Source: an uncultured Desulfobacterales bacterium
GTDB lineage: Bacteria > Desulfobacterota > Desulfobacteria > Desulfobacterales > JAFDCJ01
DNA length: 43,469 nt
NCBI GenBank assembly: GCA_945787595.1
Contig: CALZJV010000003.1
Span: 1 to 43,469, forward strand
Direction: 5' to 3'
The notes beneath the pieces were generated by a model. The model was not told the DNA's origin and ran no database searches. It was given only the letters and a program-made list of their open reading frames with translations. The first letter of the stretch is position 1. Each line of letters begins with the position of its first letter. Of this stretch, positions 26,076 to 34,647 are shown piece after piece. A program made the translations under genes and the position numbers.

Positions 26076-27002
26076 TTAGCCCATCCTTACTTTTGGAAAT
26101 GCGTGTCCGACATAATCCATATTAAGACCGATACATTCCCCGCAATATGGTGTGTTCCGCTTCTTCTCTTCAATCTCATCCAGTGAAAGATCAAATAGTT
26201 TACCCAGGGCGTATGTGGGTAAACCTCTCTCTACACTGCAGCACAGCAACACCTCACAATGCTCATTGATAGCGAGCATATCCAATTGTTGGCAGCAATA
26301 GCCGTCCGGGCGTTTGATATCCTGCAGAAAGTAGGTCATGAGTTCACTGGTGCTTTTTTTGAGCACATTTCGATCCATGCTGTCCGATAAATAGCTTTTC
26401 ATTAGATTGTGGCCATTGAAGCTTGCATAGTTGGGTGCGAAACCAATACCCAACTCCTTCGCAAATTGAGCTGCAGTAAATATTTCATAAATGTTAAACT
26501 GGTATAAATGGAAAGAAATTGCAATTCCACCTCTGTAATCTTGTGACCGCCAGGCCATCGTCATATTCCGAATGTTCGCCTTGATCCTTTCGAAATTAAA
26601 ACCATGAATACGATCATATGATGCTTGGCTGAATCCCGGCATTGAGAAGAGAACGGTATTCAGATTTTTAAGCACATATGGATTCAATTCTTTGTAAATC
26701 GAGCAGTTCGTACTTAAATTGTATCTCAATCCTCTCTTGGTAACAACTGCCAGCAATTTTTCCAACTCCGAGTGAAGAAAGGGCTCACCCCAGTTGTAAA
26801 GTCCAATTTTAGATGTTGCCGGATCAATGATCTTTTTTTCTTCCAAATAGATCAGGGCTTGCTCGAATTCCGATATGTCAACGAGCTTTCTCGCCCTAAT
26901 CTCTTCTTTATTTCTGCCCATGACACATCTTTTTCCGGTTACGCAATAAGGACATTCCCCATTGCAAATTCCACAAATTTCAAAATATACATTCTGATAC
27001 AT
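26076..27002 (-). CDS. Radical SAM protein of a second type (first gene of the cluster)
   Basis: 308 residues. The cluster motif lies very near the N-terminus: CNGECPYC with C13, C17, C20. It also has LYNWGEPFLHSELEKLL, RYNLSTNCSI, a C-terminal EVLLCCSVERG and YCGECIG, indicating an auxiliary-cluster (SPASM-like) tail. It differs from the seven-member array in having no leader, in its motif spacing and in a GEPFLH motif. ATG 27002 has AAGG seven bases upstream. It is the promoter-proximal gene of the 26-kb co-directional run; nothing resembling an ops/JUMPStart element was seen upstream. Confidence 0.82.
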   Translation of the reverse strand: MYQNVYFEICGICNGECPYCVTGKRCVMGRNKEEIRARKLVDISEFEQALIYLEEKKIIDPATSKIGLYNWGEPFLHSELEKLLAVVTKRGLRYNLSTNCSIYKELNPYVLKNLNTVLFSMPGFSQASYDRIHGFNFERIKANIRNMTMAWRSQDYRGGIAISFHLYQFNIYEIFTAAQFAKELGIGFAPNYASFNGHNLMKSYLSDSMDRNVLKKSTSELMTYFLQDIKRPDGYCCQQLDMLAINEHCEVLLCCSVERGLPTYALGKLFDLSLDEIEEKKRNTPYCGECIGLNMDYVGHAFPKVRMG

Positions 27003-28090
27003 GGTGTGACCTTTTTATTGAAAATATGCGCTCAAAGCTGAGGTTTGACAGGAAACAAATAGGTGCCGAACATGGTTGGAAACGGCGGAGAATCGGTCTG
27101 TTTGTTTTTCCAGAGACAATAATAGGGGACGGGACATCCTACATTATGAAGATGACAAAGATTAATCACTCACAGAGCCCATAGGGATCAAAGAGAAAAA
27201 TATGATTGTGCAAAAATAGGTAAGGGGGAAGATCCATGTTACAATTCGTGGGGACAGCGAGTGGGGGTTATTGCTACCAAACTGCATTACTCTAATAAAT
27301 CCCACATTCCTTCGGATACCCCAGCCTTCACGTGTACAGCTCCGCCTCTTGAGCTACACCTTCGCTTATGACATAACACACTGACATCTCAAGCTATTCT
27401 TGATGTTTTCGCTTATGATGGCCTTTTTTAATGTAATCCGTGTCTGTGCCCCACCCGCCCTGTGGAAGGTGAAGCCTATTCCTCCCGGGCAGCTCCCCGT
27501 AGAGAAATCGGGGCATGGCCGGCAGAGGGTCCTGGGATAATCTGCGAAATCGGTGGATTAAGCTTAATAGATGCATTTCATCTAACTACAACCGCAGCTT
27601 AAAATACAGCAAAGAGCATGCCAAACTCCCATATGAATATTTCATGAATTAATTCAGGTAGATATATTTTTTCGAAGGCCGATACAGGGTGATGAGTCAA
27701 CTCCTTGACGTCAGGAATTGAATTTATATTGAACTAGAGTTAAAGGCGCTGCTCTGTCCTTCGGCCCGAGACACTTCCTGTTTAGCAGTGCCGCACCGCT
27801 CAATAGCAATGGCTTTCATTTATTCTTCTTTATCGTATGCTTGAATTTCAAAACAGCGAAGTTCAGTTTATACTTTTCATAGTCTATTTGAGCGACCTGC
27901 CCGATCATCTCATCCCACCGCATATTTGTGTAAGGGGGCCGTAATGGGGGACGCTGTTACTTTCTGATCTCATCTACTGCTCCACTGTTACGCATTAGTT
28001 TGGCATTGAGTTCTGAATATAGGACTTGATTATTTTTTATCCGAACTTCCGCATGACGCACCCAAGTTTCTTGATTATTAGGTATAGGTG
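27003..28090. other. Gene-poor stretch at the cluster boundary
   Basis: About 1.1 kb with no recognisable intact gene. Contents seen: a GGGGACGGGACATCC segment near 27127 that resembles the sequence before the RAYT remnant at 41.75 kb; small hairpins (GTACAGCTC/GAGCTAC around 27337-27360 and CCCCG/CGGGG at 27495-27513); and minus-strand mini-ORFs of 45 (27957-28094), 35 (27816-27923) and 31 codons (27724-27819). The 31-codon ORF begins MKAIAIERCGTA, like the N-terminus of zinc-type or quinone oxidoreductases, and may be a gene fragment. Confidence 0.5.
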
Positions 28091-28094
28091 TCAT
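27957..28094 (-). CDS. 45-residue ORF coupled to the MerR remnant
   Basis: ATG at 28094 overlaps the TGA of the MerR-like frame (ATGA). The 45-residue product begins MTPIPNNQETWVRHAEV and ends GAVDEIRK. It is soluble and charged, with no recognised family. The overlap is the main support. It may be a genuine small protein or chance in a decayed region. Confidence 0.3.
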   Translation of the reverse strand: MTPIPNNQETWVRHAEVRIKNNQVLYSELNAKLMRNSGAVDEIRK

Positions 28095-28387
28095 GGTTTA
28101 TCCCTCGCCACTCTGAAAAAACCTAAGAACTTCCAACCTAACAACCTCCGCCACTCTCGCAGCCAGAAGATCAATTCCGTCACGGTTTGAATTGTAAAAC
28201 AACTATACTTGTTTCCCAGCTTTCTCTTGATTTCGATTAAGCTCAACCCCGCCTTTTTCAGCATTCTTATCTCCTTAATAATGGAGACATGCTCAGGTGT
28301 GTAGCGTCTCTGCCCGCCATTCGTCCTTGTAGGTATGCACAGATTAAATACTTTTAAACGAGGGAGTTTTTTTGAGTCAATTGACAA
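28091..28387 (-). pseudogene. N-terminally truncated MerR-family regulator
   Basis: 98 codons from a TTG. The sequence FNLCIPTRTNGGQRRYTPEH and then IIKEIRMLKKAGLSLIEIKR matches the wing and second helical part of MerR DNA-binding domains. The first helix-turn-helix (usually ~20 residues before this point) is missing, and an in-frame TAA lies two codons before the TTG. There is no Shine-Dalgarno. The C-terminal 40 residues are unlike effector domains. It is therefore probably a remnant rather than an active regulator of the cluster. Confidence 0.55.
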
Positions 28388-28493
28388 GCATTAAGTGATT
28401 ATCAGAACAAATGGGTCTCAATTTCGGGGCCTTTTTTTATTTTAATAAAAAGGCGGCGGATTGAAGGAAGGTTAGCCGCAGCCTTTGGAAAAA

Positions 28494-28547
28494 AGCGGGC
28501 TTCCCAGCCCCAAGGAACGAAGCGGGCTTCCCAGCCCCAAGGAACGA
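28494..28547. repeat. Perfect 27-bp tandem duplication
   Basis: Bases 28494-28520 are repeated exactly at 28521-28547 (unit begins agcgggcttcc and ends ggaacga). The unit is GC-rich and non-coding as far as I can see. It lies just before the transposase remnant and is a signature of replication slippage or recent rearrangement. Confidence 0.9.
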
Positions 28548-28572
28548 GACTAGGATAATCATTTATGCGGTC

Positions 28573-28800
28573 AAACTCAAGGAATTTTACAGAAAAGAAT
28601 GCGATTATCCCTGGCAAAAGCAGGGCCATGGATGAAGAGACCTGCCTATCGTTGATCGAGTTAAAATTAGAGATACCAACGCTACCGTGCCCAGCTTATC
28701 AAACAGATGAACCGGCAATACCAGGTTAGTCCGGGCATTGTGCTGAACAACTCCACGGTTTATCGATTTTTGTATCAGCAAAACCTGACACACCCGTGCA
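28573..28800 (+). pseudogene. Fragment of an IS481-like DDE transposase (frameshifted)
   Basis: Two plus-strand frames join to give the N-terminal helix-turn-helix region of an integrase-type transposase. GKSRAMDEETCLSLIELK (about 28606-28660) is in one frame. QLIKQMNRQYQVSP and VLNNSTVYRFLYQQNL (about 28695-28786) are in another. A third frame supplies TNATVPSL between them. The part before GKSRAMD is short and the DDE catalytic domain is absent, so it is a dead fragment. Recognition is from remembered family sequences. Confidence 0.5.
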
Positions 28801-29084
28801 CATGTTGCAGAATGATTATTTTTATATTATTTCAGTTGGATATATAAGTATTAGCATTTTGGATCAGGCCTAATGGTCAATTAACTGACACTTAAAGTTG
28901 AAGATCTTGCCGGGCTGAAAGTAACGCATCCGGATTTGGATGAATCAGGTGGGTGGGATATGAAATTTTCTGAAAAATTACGCCATATCGAGTGTATTTC
29001 GATGTAGTTTTTTCTAAAGTCAGCAATAAAACAGGCCGATACATTGATTGAATCAATATCATCAGAAAAGGGTTGTAACAAGAA

Positions 29085-30275
29085 ATGTCATTATTAGACG
29101 CTGCATCTTCAATCGATATATTTTCAGCTACCAACCAGGGTTATGCCCACCTGGAATCTTTGGCGAACAATGCCCTGAAAAACGGTATTGATTTGTATAT
29201 GAAAGAAGACTTTAGGGGTGCTATCAAAGAGTTCACCCGTGCCGTCGGCCTGGCACCCGATTCAGCATACTCCGTTGATGCAGCCAATTATATGGCCAAG
29301 GGGTACCTTAACCTGAACGATCCTGAAAATGCCATTAAAGCCTATAAAACCGGAATTCGCCTGAATCCCTATCGCGATGACACCCACACCCAGCTGGGTA
29401 ATTTATTGTTTGCCGAGGAACGCTTCGATGAGGCCAGCAAAGAATATAAGGAAGCCGTTAGATTAAATCCCAGTGCGAGCAATTATTACACTTTGGGTCA
29501 AGGATTTCTGGCTGCCGGCAGTTACAACAGTGCGGCAACCCAGTTCAATAAAGTTCTCAGTCTGGCTCCCACAGATCCTGCCGGCAACCACGGTTTGGGT
29601 TTAACATTCAGTCAACAGAGACGTCATGAAGATGCCATTCGCCAGTTTGAGACTGCCATTCAAAAGGATGGTAAATTTTATAATGCCTATGCTGAAATGG
29701 GATACTCGTATGCAGATATGGGGATGATGGATGAAGCCCAGCAACAGGTGGATTTTCTTGGGCATGTTGACCCGGTTCTGGCAGATGCGGTCAGCCGCTA
29801 TATGTATAAGGTAGATCCACCGAAAATGAGGTACGCTCAGGCCGAAAGCACCTTCCTGCATACCATGCCCAACAACACCAATGTGTCGGCTCTGGACTCA
29901 TATTTGATAAATGCCAATGCCTCCAAATCCTTTACCATGGTATTTCAGTTTGACAAGCAGATGGACAGGGAATCGGTTGAAAACCGGGTCAATTGGCAAA
30001 TAGGTCGGTCTACCCAAAACGGTTTAGGACAGGCCTATAATTTTGGGCTCCCTATTCCGTCAACCGAAGTCACCGTTTCCCTTTTACCTGAAAATGTCTA
30101 TTGGGATGAAGAAGAATTGAGTGCAACCGTAACTTTTTCGATACAGCAAAATGCGACCGCCGACGGCACGATCGACCCTTCTCATATTGAATTCAAATTT
30201 AGCGGCAAGGACATTTACGGAAATTCGATGGATGATAAATTTGATCAATACATAGGATTTTCAGGGGTTGCTTGA
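29085..30275 (+). CDS. TPR-repeat protein with a beta-rich (Ig-like) C-terminal domain
   Basis: 396 residues. Residues about 30-230 contain consecutive TPRs (for example GIDLYMKEDFRGAIKEFTRA, AIKAYKTGIRLNP, EASKEYKEAVRLNPSA, AIRQFETAIQKDGKFYNAYA). Residues about 270-396 are beta-rich with FDKQMDRESVENRVNWQIG, resembling bacterial Ig-like domains (SbsA/Big_5 type, inferred). No signal peptide or membrane segment is seen, which is odd for an Ig-like domain. The start ATG follows a weak GGGTTGTAA. It is monocistronic, near the cluster boundary; function unknown, probably a protein-protein scaffold. Confidence 0.8.
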   Translation: MSLLDAASSIDIFSATNQGYAHLESLANNALKNGIDLYMKEDFRGAIKEFTRAVGLAPDSAYSVDAANYMAKGYLNLNDPENAIKAYKTGIRLNPYRDDTHTQLGNLLFAEERFDEASKEYKEAVRLNPSASNYYTLGQGFLAAGSYNSAATQFNKVLSLAPTDPAGNHGLGLTFSQQRRHEDAIRQFETAIQKDGKFYNAYAEMGYSYADMGMMDEAQQQVDFLGHVDPVLADAVSRYMYKVDPPKMRYAQAESTFLHTMPNNTNVSALDSYLINANASKSFTMVFQFDKQMDRESVENRVNWQIGRSTQNGLGQAYNFGLPIPSTEVTVSLLPENVYWDEEELSATVTFSIQQNATADGTIDPSHIEFKFSGKDIYGNSMDDKFDQYIGFSGVA

Positions 30276-30403
30276 GAAAAGTGACCCGGAAGCTTGTTAG
30301 TGAAATTAGGTAGTGTTTGGGCGAATCGATAATTTTCAATAGCAGCGGACATTTCATTCACCGCTTTCATCTTTGGCCATCAAGGAACCACATCATTCGA
30401 CCT

Positions 30404-30415
30404 CCGGTATACCGG
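30404..30415. repeat. 12-bp perfect palindrome between convergent genes
   Basis: CCGGTATACCGG lies between the converging ends of the TPR gene and the His-rich small gene. It has no T-tract and no loop, so a site-specific binding site is as likely as a terminator. Confidence 0.4.
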
Positions 30416-30419
30416 GTTT

Positions 30420-30668
30420 CTATTCATCTCCAATTAACGCAAGCGCTTTTTCAAACTTGGCATTAACTGCCAGAGACATCTCAGCGGCTGCTTCAAGCAG
30501 TGCGCACGCTTCTTCATGGCCGTTTGTCTTTGCTTTTTCGGCCCAATTCCTGTAATTTAAAGTATGATCCTCATTGTGTTTGATGCAGGGATTGAGCATT
30601 TTTATCAATTTTTCACTAAATGGTATCTCGGTATGGGAATCATGCTCGTGGTGATGGTCGTTTGACAT
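30420..30668 (-). CDS. Small His-rich conserved protein (82 residues)
   Basis: N-terminus MSNDHHHEHDSH, followed by a helical body with FSEKLIKMLNPCIKHNEDH, YRNWAEKAKTNGHEEACALL and AVNAKFEKALAL. I recall similar small His-tailed proteins in anaerobic bacteria but no assigned function. The His cluster suggests metal binding (inference). ATG 30668 has GGAG seven bases upstream. It is cytoplasmic and stands alone. Confidence 0.75.
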   Translation of the reverse strand: MSNDHHHEHDSHTEIPFSEKLIKMLNPCIKHNEDHTLNYRNWAEKAKTNGHEEACALLEAAAEMSLAVNAKFEKALALIGDE

Positions 30669-30917
30669 GCATCTACTCCATATTTAATAAATAAATGGAA
30701 ACGGAATAAAACGGGGTTTCAGGGAGTGACTATAAAAAATCAGGATTTCAGAAATCTATAATCGGATTATTAATTGTCATAAAACCAACAACCCACATTC
30801 CGAAATCAGAGGACATCAGGCTAATTACAATTGTCGCTGGATATAGTCAAGTTCAAAACCGATACACCAGAAAAGAAAACTGGTTCAAAGCCATAGGCAA
30901 ATCCAATAACCACCGCT

Positions 30918-32867
30918 ATGCACTTTCGTTTCAAAAAAAAAATAATCGTCTTACTTATTCTGATAGCTGGTGTGGCTGCAGGCGTGTTAGCCGGAGCGTT
31001 TTTCGCCTTCACGCGGGACCTGCCCCAGATTCAAGCCTTGGAAACCTTCAGGCCCCAGGCAGTTACTCGGATTTATTCAGTCGATAAGCAGTTGCTGGCC
31101 GAATTGTATCTGGAAAAAAGAGACCCTGTTCCCCTCGACAGTATCCCCTCCTATCTCAAAGCGGCCCTGATCGCCACGGAAGACCGAAAATTTTACACCC
31201 ACAGTGGTATTGATCTTAAGGGGATTGCAAGAGCCCTGATTAAAGATATCCTCGCCGGTGAGTTCGTAGAGGGTGCCAGTACCATTACCCAGCAACTAGC
31301 CAAGACATTGTTTCTGACTTCCCGCAAAACCATGGTTCGAAAAATTAAAGAAGCCATACTGGCCTTTCAGCTGGAGCGCCGATATACCAAAGATGAAATT
31401 CTGGAGTTGTATTTGAATCAGGTATATTTCGGCAGCGGCGCTTACGGCGTAAAGTCGGCCGCCGAAATGTTTTTTAACAAACCTGCACGGGATTTAAGTC
31501 TGGCCGAATGCGCCTTGATTGCAGGCATGCCGAAGTCGCCCTCGCGTTTCTCTCCCCTGGTAAACAAGGACCTTGCCTTGAAGCGCAGAAATATTGTGCT
31601 GAAGCAGATGCGGACTATCGGTATTATTAGCGCGAAAGACCAGATGCAGGCGGAGGCGCAAGAAATTAGAATTGGAAATAAAAGCAAAAAATTTGCCCGG
31701 GCGCCTTATTTTGTAGAATACGTCAAAAAATATCTGGAAAATGTTTTGGGAGCATCAAAGCTGTACAAAGGCGGACTCTCGATATACACCACCCTTGATT
31801 CCAAGCTTCAGAGCGCTGCGCAAAAAGCCGTGGCAGACGGTCTTCTCGCATTGGAAACACGAATGGAAAAACAGGACCTCCGGCAAGCCGCTCCCCAGGC
31901 TGCGCTGATAGCGCTGGATGTGAAGTCCGGCGCCATTCTTGCCATGGTGGGAGGCAGAAATTTTGATGAAAGTCCTTTCAACCGAGCAACGGCAGCCAGA
32001 AGACAGCCTGGCTCCGCATTCAAGCCTATTGTTTATGCCTATGCCGTGGAGCAGGGATTCGCTCAGAACAAATTGATCCTGGATGCCCCGATTGCATTTA
32101 AAGGAATGGGTAAGGACAATGACTGGAACCCACAAAACTTCTCGAAAACTTTTCAGGGAGAAATAACCTTAAGAAAAGCACTGGCCATATCACAAAACAT
32201 CCCCGCGGTACGATTAATAGAAATGCTGGGACCAAACTCGGTTGCACGTTTTGCCCATGGGCTAGGTATTGAGTCGGATCTGGAGCCTTATTTATCCTTG
32301 GCACTGGGCACATCCGAAGTGACCTTGATGAATCTAACCACCGCTTATGCCGTCTTTCCCCGGGGAGGTAAGTGGATCGAGCCTATTGGCATAATGGAAG
32401 TTTCCGACCATCGCAATCGGACAATCTGGCGTGCCAAACCTCAAAAGAAGCTGGTAATGTCTAGGGAGGGTGCTGCCATCGTAACCAATATGCTTGAAGG
32501 TGTAATCCATGAAGGAACCGGCAGTCAAGCGCGCACACTCTGGGGTCCTGTGGCCGGAAAAACAGGAACAACCAATAATTACCGGGATGCCCTTTTTGTC
32601 GGATTTTCACCGGCAATAGCTGCCGGAGTCTGGGTCGGTCTGGATCCGGGCGGAACATTGGGGGATCGGGAAACCGGCGCCAAAACAGCCCTGCCAATCT
32701 GGATCCAATTTATGAAAAACGCACCAGCAACCGGATCCCCCCCGTATTTTGATCTACCGGATAACGTGATTAAAGTGCGTATGAACCCGCAAACCGGCAA
32801 GCTCGCAGCCGATGGATCCAAAAATGCGGTTGATGCGCTTTTTATTAAAGGCACCGAGCCGAAGTAA
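30918..32867 (+). CDS. Class A penicillin-binding protein, PBP1A family
   Basis: 649-residue bifunctional peptidoglycan synthase. One N-terminal membrane segment (about 9-31) anchors it to the inner membrane. The glycosyltransferase domain shows ATEDRKFYTHSGID with catalytic E88 and GASTITQQLAKTLFL. The transpeptidase domain has S366-A-F-K, S425-Q-N427 and K548-T-G-T. It is shorter than E. coli PBP1A (about 850), lacking the extra inserted domain, as is usual for many anaerobes. The gene is alone on the plus strand with a 249-base upstream region. No specific promoter is convincing. Confidence 0.93.
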   Translation: MHFRFKKKIIVLLILIAGVAAGVLAGAFFAFTRDLPQIQALETFRPQAVTRIYSVDKQLLAELYLEKRDPVPLDSIPSYLKAALIATEDRKFYTHSGIDLKGIARALIKDILAGEFVEGASTITQQLAKTLFLTSRKTMVRKIKEAILAFQLERRYTKDEILELYLNQVYFGSGAYGVKSAAEMFFNKPARDLSLAECALIAGMPKSPSRFSPLVNKDLALKRRNIVLKQMRTIGIISAKDQMQAEAQEIRIGNKSKKFARAPYFVEYVKKYLENVLGASKLYKGGLSIYTTLDSKLQSAAQKAVADGLLALETRMEKQDLRQAAPQAALIALDVKSGAILAMVGGRNFDESPFNRATAARRQPGSAFKPIVYAYAVEQGFAQNKLILDAPIAFKGMGKDNDWNPQNFSKTFQGEITLRKALAISQNIPAVRLIEMLGPNSVARFAHGLGIESDLEPYLSLALGTSEVTLMNLTTAYAVFPRGGKWIEPIGIMEVSDHRNRTIWRAKPQKKLVMSREGAAIVTNMLEGVIHEGTGSQARTLWGPVAGKTGTTNNYRDALFVGFSPAIAAGVWVGLDPGGTLGDRETGAKTALPIWIQFMKNAPATGSPPYFDLPDNVIKVRMNPQTGKLAADGSKNAVDALFIKGTEPK

Positions 32868-33107
32868 TAAGCCTCCGTAGCCGGTCACTCGTTGTCTGTT
32901 GTTTAAAGGACAGCGGTTCGCAGGTTTTAAGTTCATCGTTCAGGGCTGTTTCAAAAGATGAGCGCCCGCCTGCCATGCATAGTGCGAGGGGTTGGTGTAA
33001 ATTGGGTTTATTAATCAAATGGTTAAATTGGACTCACACAGGTCTTAAGGCATTGCGGGCAGGTCGGTCATAGAAAGTCCAAGGTTGAACCTGTATACGT
33101 TTTCCTA

Positions 33108-34169
33108 TTATGTGTAAATAATATTAATCGGCAATGGCGGATATTTCCAGACACCCGGTTTGGGCAGAATATGCTGACCGCTGACGGCCAGCCAGTTCAA
33201 GTCTGGTTTGATGTCGCGCATCTTGCCGTCTTCCGGCGGCCGAGAGTGGTAGGTTTGGGCATAGGTCGCCTGGAAGATACAAACGGCATCCTTTTGTTCC
33301 CGGGCGACAATGTAGTATTTCTTAAATATGTGCGGCGAAAGGTTTTTGCTTTCGAGGATCTGTTCCAGATCCTGATTGGTAAATTTCATTAAAACCGATT
33401 TCGAAACGCCCCGTTCGGAAATCCGAAGTAAAGATCTCGACTCACTGCTGCCGGCATATACCGTCGTAATGCCCGGGATCCTTTTCATATACTGGGAGGC
33501 CACAATGGCTGCCGTTCTTCTGCCGCCCGCCATCACGGGCAAACCATAGTATTCAAAAAATTTCTTTTGAATATCTTCAGCGTATTTGTCGCCTTTTTCA
33601 TAAAGATCTTTGGATATGTATCGCAAACTCTGGGCCATGTCTTCAGCCGCATCGGCGATCGGCCAGTCAATGCGTACATGAAAATGGGACAAACCATAAC
33701 GGTTTTTGGATATACCGGCCGTGTCTCTCTGAATCAAAAGTGCATAATCCACCGGTAACAGCTGTTTGATAAAATTCTTAAACTGAATGGTTTTTAAATA
33801 TTTCCAGCTGCGATCAAAATTTTGCGAAAGCTCCAGAGTTTTAAACCTTAAAAGATTGGTTTTGGTTATTTTGTTGTCGTCAAAAATCCGGATATACTTT
33901 TTATGCTCGTCCGGTACATAATCTTCAACAAACACGACGAGAAAAGCATTCTGGCTTTCATATTCCATATCCGGAATTCGTGCACGGGGTTTTAGCTCAC
34001 GCTTTTCAACATAAGGGAACGGTAAATGCTGGGAAGCAAAATTCTGGTAGGAGTCAATTAAGGCATACTGCATTAAAAATTGATCCAGCTCATCCCTGAG
34101 AAGTTCGTAATAGGATCGCCTAATCCGATCGGCCTTGCTCAGCTCTTCTCTGTATCTCCAGAATGCCAA
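33108..34169 (-). CDS. Conserved-looking protein of unknown function (353 residues)
   Basis: I do not recognise this protein. It has no signal peptide or membrane segment and is rich in Tyr, Lys and Arg. Features: an N-terminal helix (WRYREELSKADRIRRSYYEL), a central part with GLSHFHVRIDWPIADAAEDM, and VMAGGRRTAAIVASQYMKRI. The start is TTG at 34169 with AGGAG six bases upstream and no ATG nearby. Long single-frame coding with a strong ribosome site makes it a real gene. It is flanked by the convergent PBP gene and a 180-base gap. Confidence 0.75.
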   Translation of the reverse strand: MAFWRYREELSKADRIRRSYYELLRDELDQFLMQYALIDSYQNFASQHLPFPYVEKRELKPRARIPDMEYESQNAFLVVFVEDYVPDEHKKYIRIFDDNKITKTNLLRFKTLELSQNFDRSWKYLKTIQFKNFIKQLLPVDYALLIQRDTAGISKNRYGLSHFHVRIDWPIADAAEDMAQSLRYISKDLYEKGDKYAEDIQKKFFEYYGLPVMAGGRRTAAIVASQYMKRIPGITTVYAGSSESRSLLRISERGVSKSVLMKFTNQDLEQILESKNLSPHIFKKYYIVAREQKDAVCIFQATYAQTYHSRPPEDGKMRDIKPDLNWLAVSGQHILPKPGVWKYPPLPINIIYT

Positions 34170-34175
34170 TTCCGT

Positions 34176-34180
34176 CTCCT
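34176..34180 (-). promoter_or_regulatory. Shine-Dalgarno deciding a TTG start
   Basis: AGGAG, six bases before TTG at 34169 on the minus strand. Confidence 0.7.
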
Positions 34181-34350
34181 GTTTCCGTATTAAACCTCGA
34201 GTTTATCCGTAAACTATATCATGAATTTTTGAAGATAGAAAGCAAGATTTAGCTGAAATACCGATATTTTAGAAGAAACTTAATTATTTTTGGATGATAA
34301 AACCCTCCAACATGAAACACCCGGCTGCAACCATGTTCAGGACTGAAAAA

Positions 34351-34647
34351 TCATGATTTTTTTTGGCGCTCGATCGCTTTCTTTTTCGACCATCTTTCGA
34401 GAAACCCGATCATGCCCGAGCTGTATGCCCTGTCTACCCGTTCTTCCCGAACTTTAAGTCCCTCACGCCCCTGTATCGCCCTTCTCAAACATTCTGTTTT
34501 ATGACGGCAGGCAAGGCATGTTTCCGGTGTATTTCGTAAACCCTCTTTTCCCATCGGAAATACGGTTTCAAGCTGCGCAAAGCAGTCAGGCAGTCGATTT
34601 TTTTTCTGGGCCATTTTTGCTGGTTGTTCCATTTTTATCGGATTCAT
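34351..34647 (-). CDS. Small Cys-motif protein coupled to radC
   Basis: 98 residues. A central ETCLACRHKTECLRRA motif (C-x2-C-x5-C) could hold a metal or Fe-S centre or be structural; the ends are basic (KKNRLPD, WSKKKAIERQKKS). It starts within the stop of radC (ATGA overlap at 34644-34647), a sign of co-translation. Family not recognised; the C-terminal basic tail could bind nucleic acid (inference). Confidence 0.65.
   Translation of the reverse strand: MNPIKMEQPAKMAQKKNRLPDCFAQLETVFPMGKEGLRNTPETCLACRHKTECLRRAIQGREGLKVREERVDRAYSSGMIGFLERWSKKKAIERQKKS

Noticed and set aside
27394..27576. 60-residue minus-strand ORF (RFLYGELPGRNRLHLPQGG)
   Set aside because: No ribosome site, no family I can name, and the stretch has RNA-like hairpins; insufficient to call a gene.
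28402..28629. 75-residue minus-strand ORF with a repeated VPWGWEARF
   Set aside because: The protein repeat is only the 27-bp DNA tandem duplication translated; there is no other support for coding.
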